This document shows positions 5,427 through 5,572 of a stretch of DNA of 5,572 nt, one piece after another. The stretch comes from an uncultured Oscillospiraceae bacterium (GTDB lineage: Bacteria > Bacillota > Clostridia > Oscillospirales > Oscillospiraceae). A model generated the notes under the pieces. That model saw only the letters and a program-made list of their open reading frames with translations, made no database searches and had not been told where the DNA came from. Each line of letters opens with the position of its first letter. Position 1 is the stretch's first letter. The stretch spans positions 1-5,572 of the forward strand of contig CALWXI010000125.1 in NCBI GenBank assembly GCA_944385455.1, written 5' to 3'. The translations under genes and the position numbers were made by a program.

Positions 5427-5572
5427 ATGGCAAGACGCAGAAAATCCAACCGGCGGCGCAGGGGAAGCTTCGGCTTCCTCTACAAGCTGTTGTCCATGCT
5501 GGTGATCTGCGGCGCCATCGTGGCGGCGCTGACGCTGTTTTTCCGGGTGGACACCATCCTGGTGGTGGGCGC
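5427..5572 (+). CDS. ftsQ: FtsQ/DivIB-type division protein, N-terminal fragment (3' end outside window)
   Basis: Only 48 full codons are visible. The start has eight Arg/Lys among the first 12 residues (MARRRKSNRRRR), then one hydrophobic segment at about residues 18-39 (LYKLLSMLVICGAIVAAL and following), then FRVDTILVVG, which resembles the first strand of a POTRA domain with its usual V-x-x-I-x-V-x-G spacing. This is the layout of FtsQ/DivIB, a bitopic protein with a short cytoplasmic tail and an extracytoplasmic POTRA domain, which connects divisome proteins such as FtsL/DivIC and FtsB. Its place at the end of a murG-murA run, as in other dcw clusters, supports the call. The visible sequence alone could fit another single-pass membrane protein, so the assignment leans on context. 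The ATG has a good ribosome binding site overlapping the murA stop. Confidence 0.82.
   Translation, partial: MARRRKSNRRRRGSFGFLYKLLSMLVICGAIVAALTLFFRVDTILVVG

Noticed and set aside
4163..5449. Long open frame on the - strand (428 codons) opposite murA
   Set aside because: Same cause: low-complexity H/R/P/A/G-rich product, no recognisable domain, fully opposite a gene whose catalytic residues are all in place.
1..5572. Mobile element, CRISPR array, defence system or horizontally acquired island
   Set aside because: Every stretch is accounted for by co-directional cell-wall and division genes of uniform composition; no transposase, integrase, repeat array or attachment site is visible.

Overview
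This window is an internal piece of a dcw (division and cell wall) gene cluster. By eye it is about two thirds G+C, with G/C-ending codons strongly preferred. All real genes are on the + strand, with gaps of 24, 39, 10, 64 and 10 bases, which fits one transcription unit entering from the left and leaving at the right. I see no convincing promoter or terminator inside it. The gene order, the AGGAGG-type ribosome binding sites, the diaminopimelate-type MurE and the sequence style of FtsW and MurG suggest a G+C-rich member of the Clostridia, perhaps of the Oscillospiraceae. This placement is an inference from remembered family patterns, not a database result.

Layout: the C-terminal part of murE (3-611); mraY (636-1622); an FtsW/SpoVE-type SEDS glycosyltransferase with a basic N-terminal extension (1662-2945); murG (2956-4089); murA (4154-5416); and the first 48 codons of a FtsQ/DivIB-like protein (5427 to the window end). 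No tRNA, rRNA, CRISPR array, insertion sequence or phage gene was found, and no intergenic stretch exceeds 64 bases.

The genes form one pathway. MurA starts UDP-MurNAc synthesis from UDP-GlcNAc. MurE adds meso-diaminopimelate to the growing stem peptide. MraY moves phospho-MurNAc-pentapeptide onto undecaprenyl phosphate (lipid I). MurG adds GlcNAc (lipid II). The SEDS protein polymerises lipid II, and FtsQ/DivIB helps recruit or regulate the divisome.

I did not find a new biological system. This is a mostly ordinary, well-conserved cluster. The points worth a second look are: murF and murD are missing from their usual places and murA sits between murG and ftsQ; polar residues replace hydrophobic ones in the highly conserved C-terminal motif of FtsW; FtsW has a basic repeat-bearing N-terminal tail; a 7-bp inverted repeat brackets the ftsW ribosome binding site; the murG-murA gap holds a chain of mutually exclusive short hairpins; and a perfect all-G/C 9-bp hairpin lies inside mraY.
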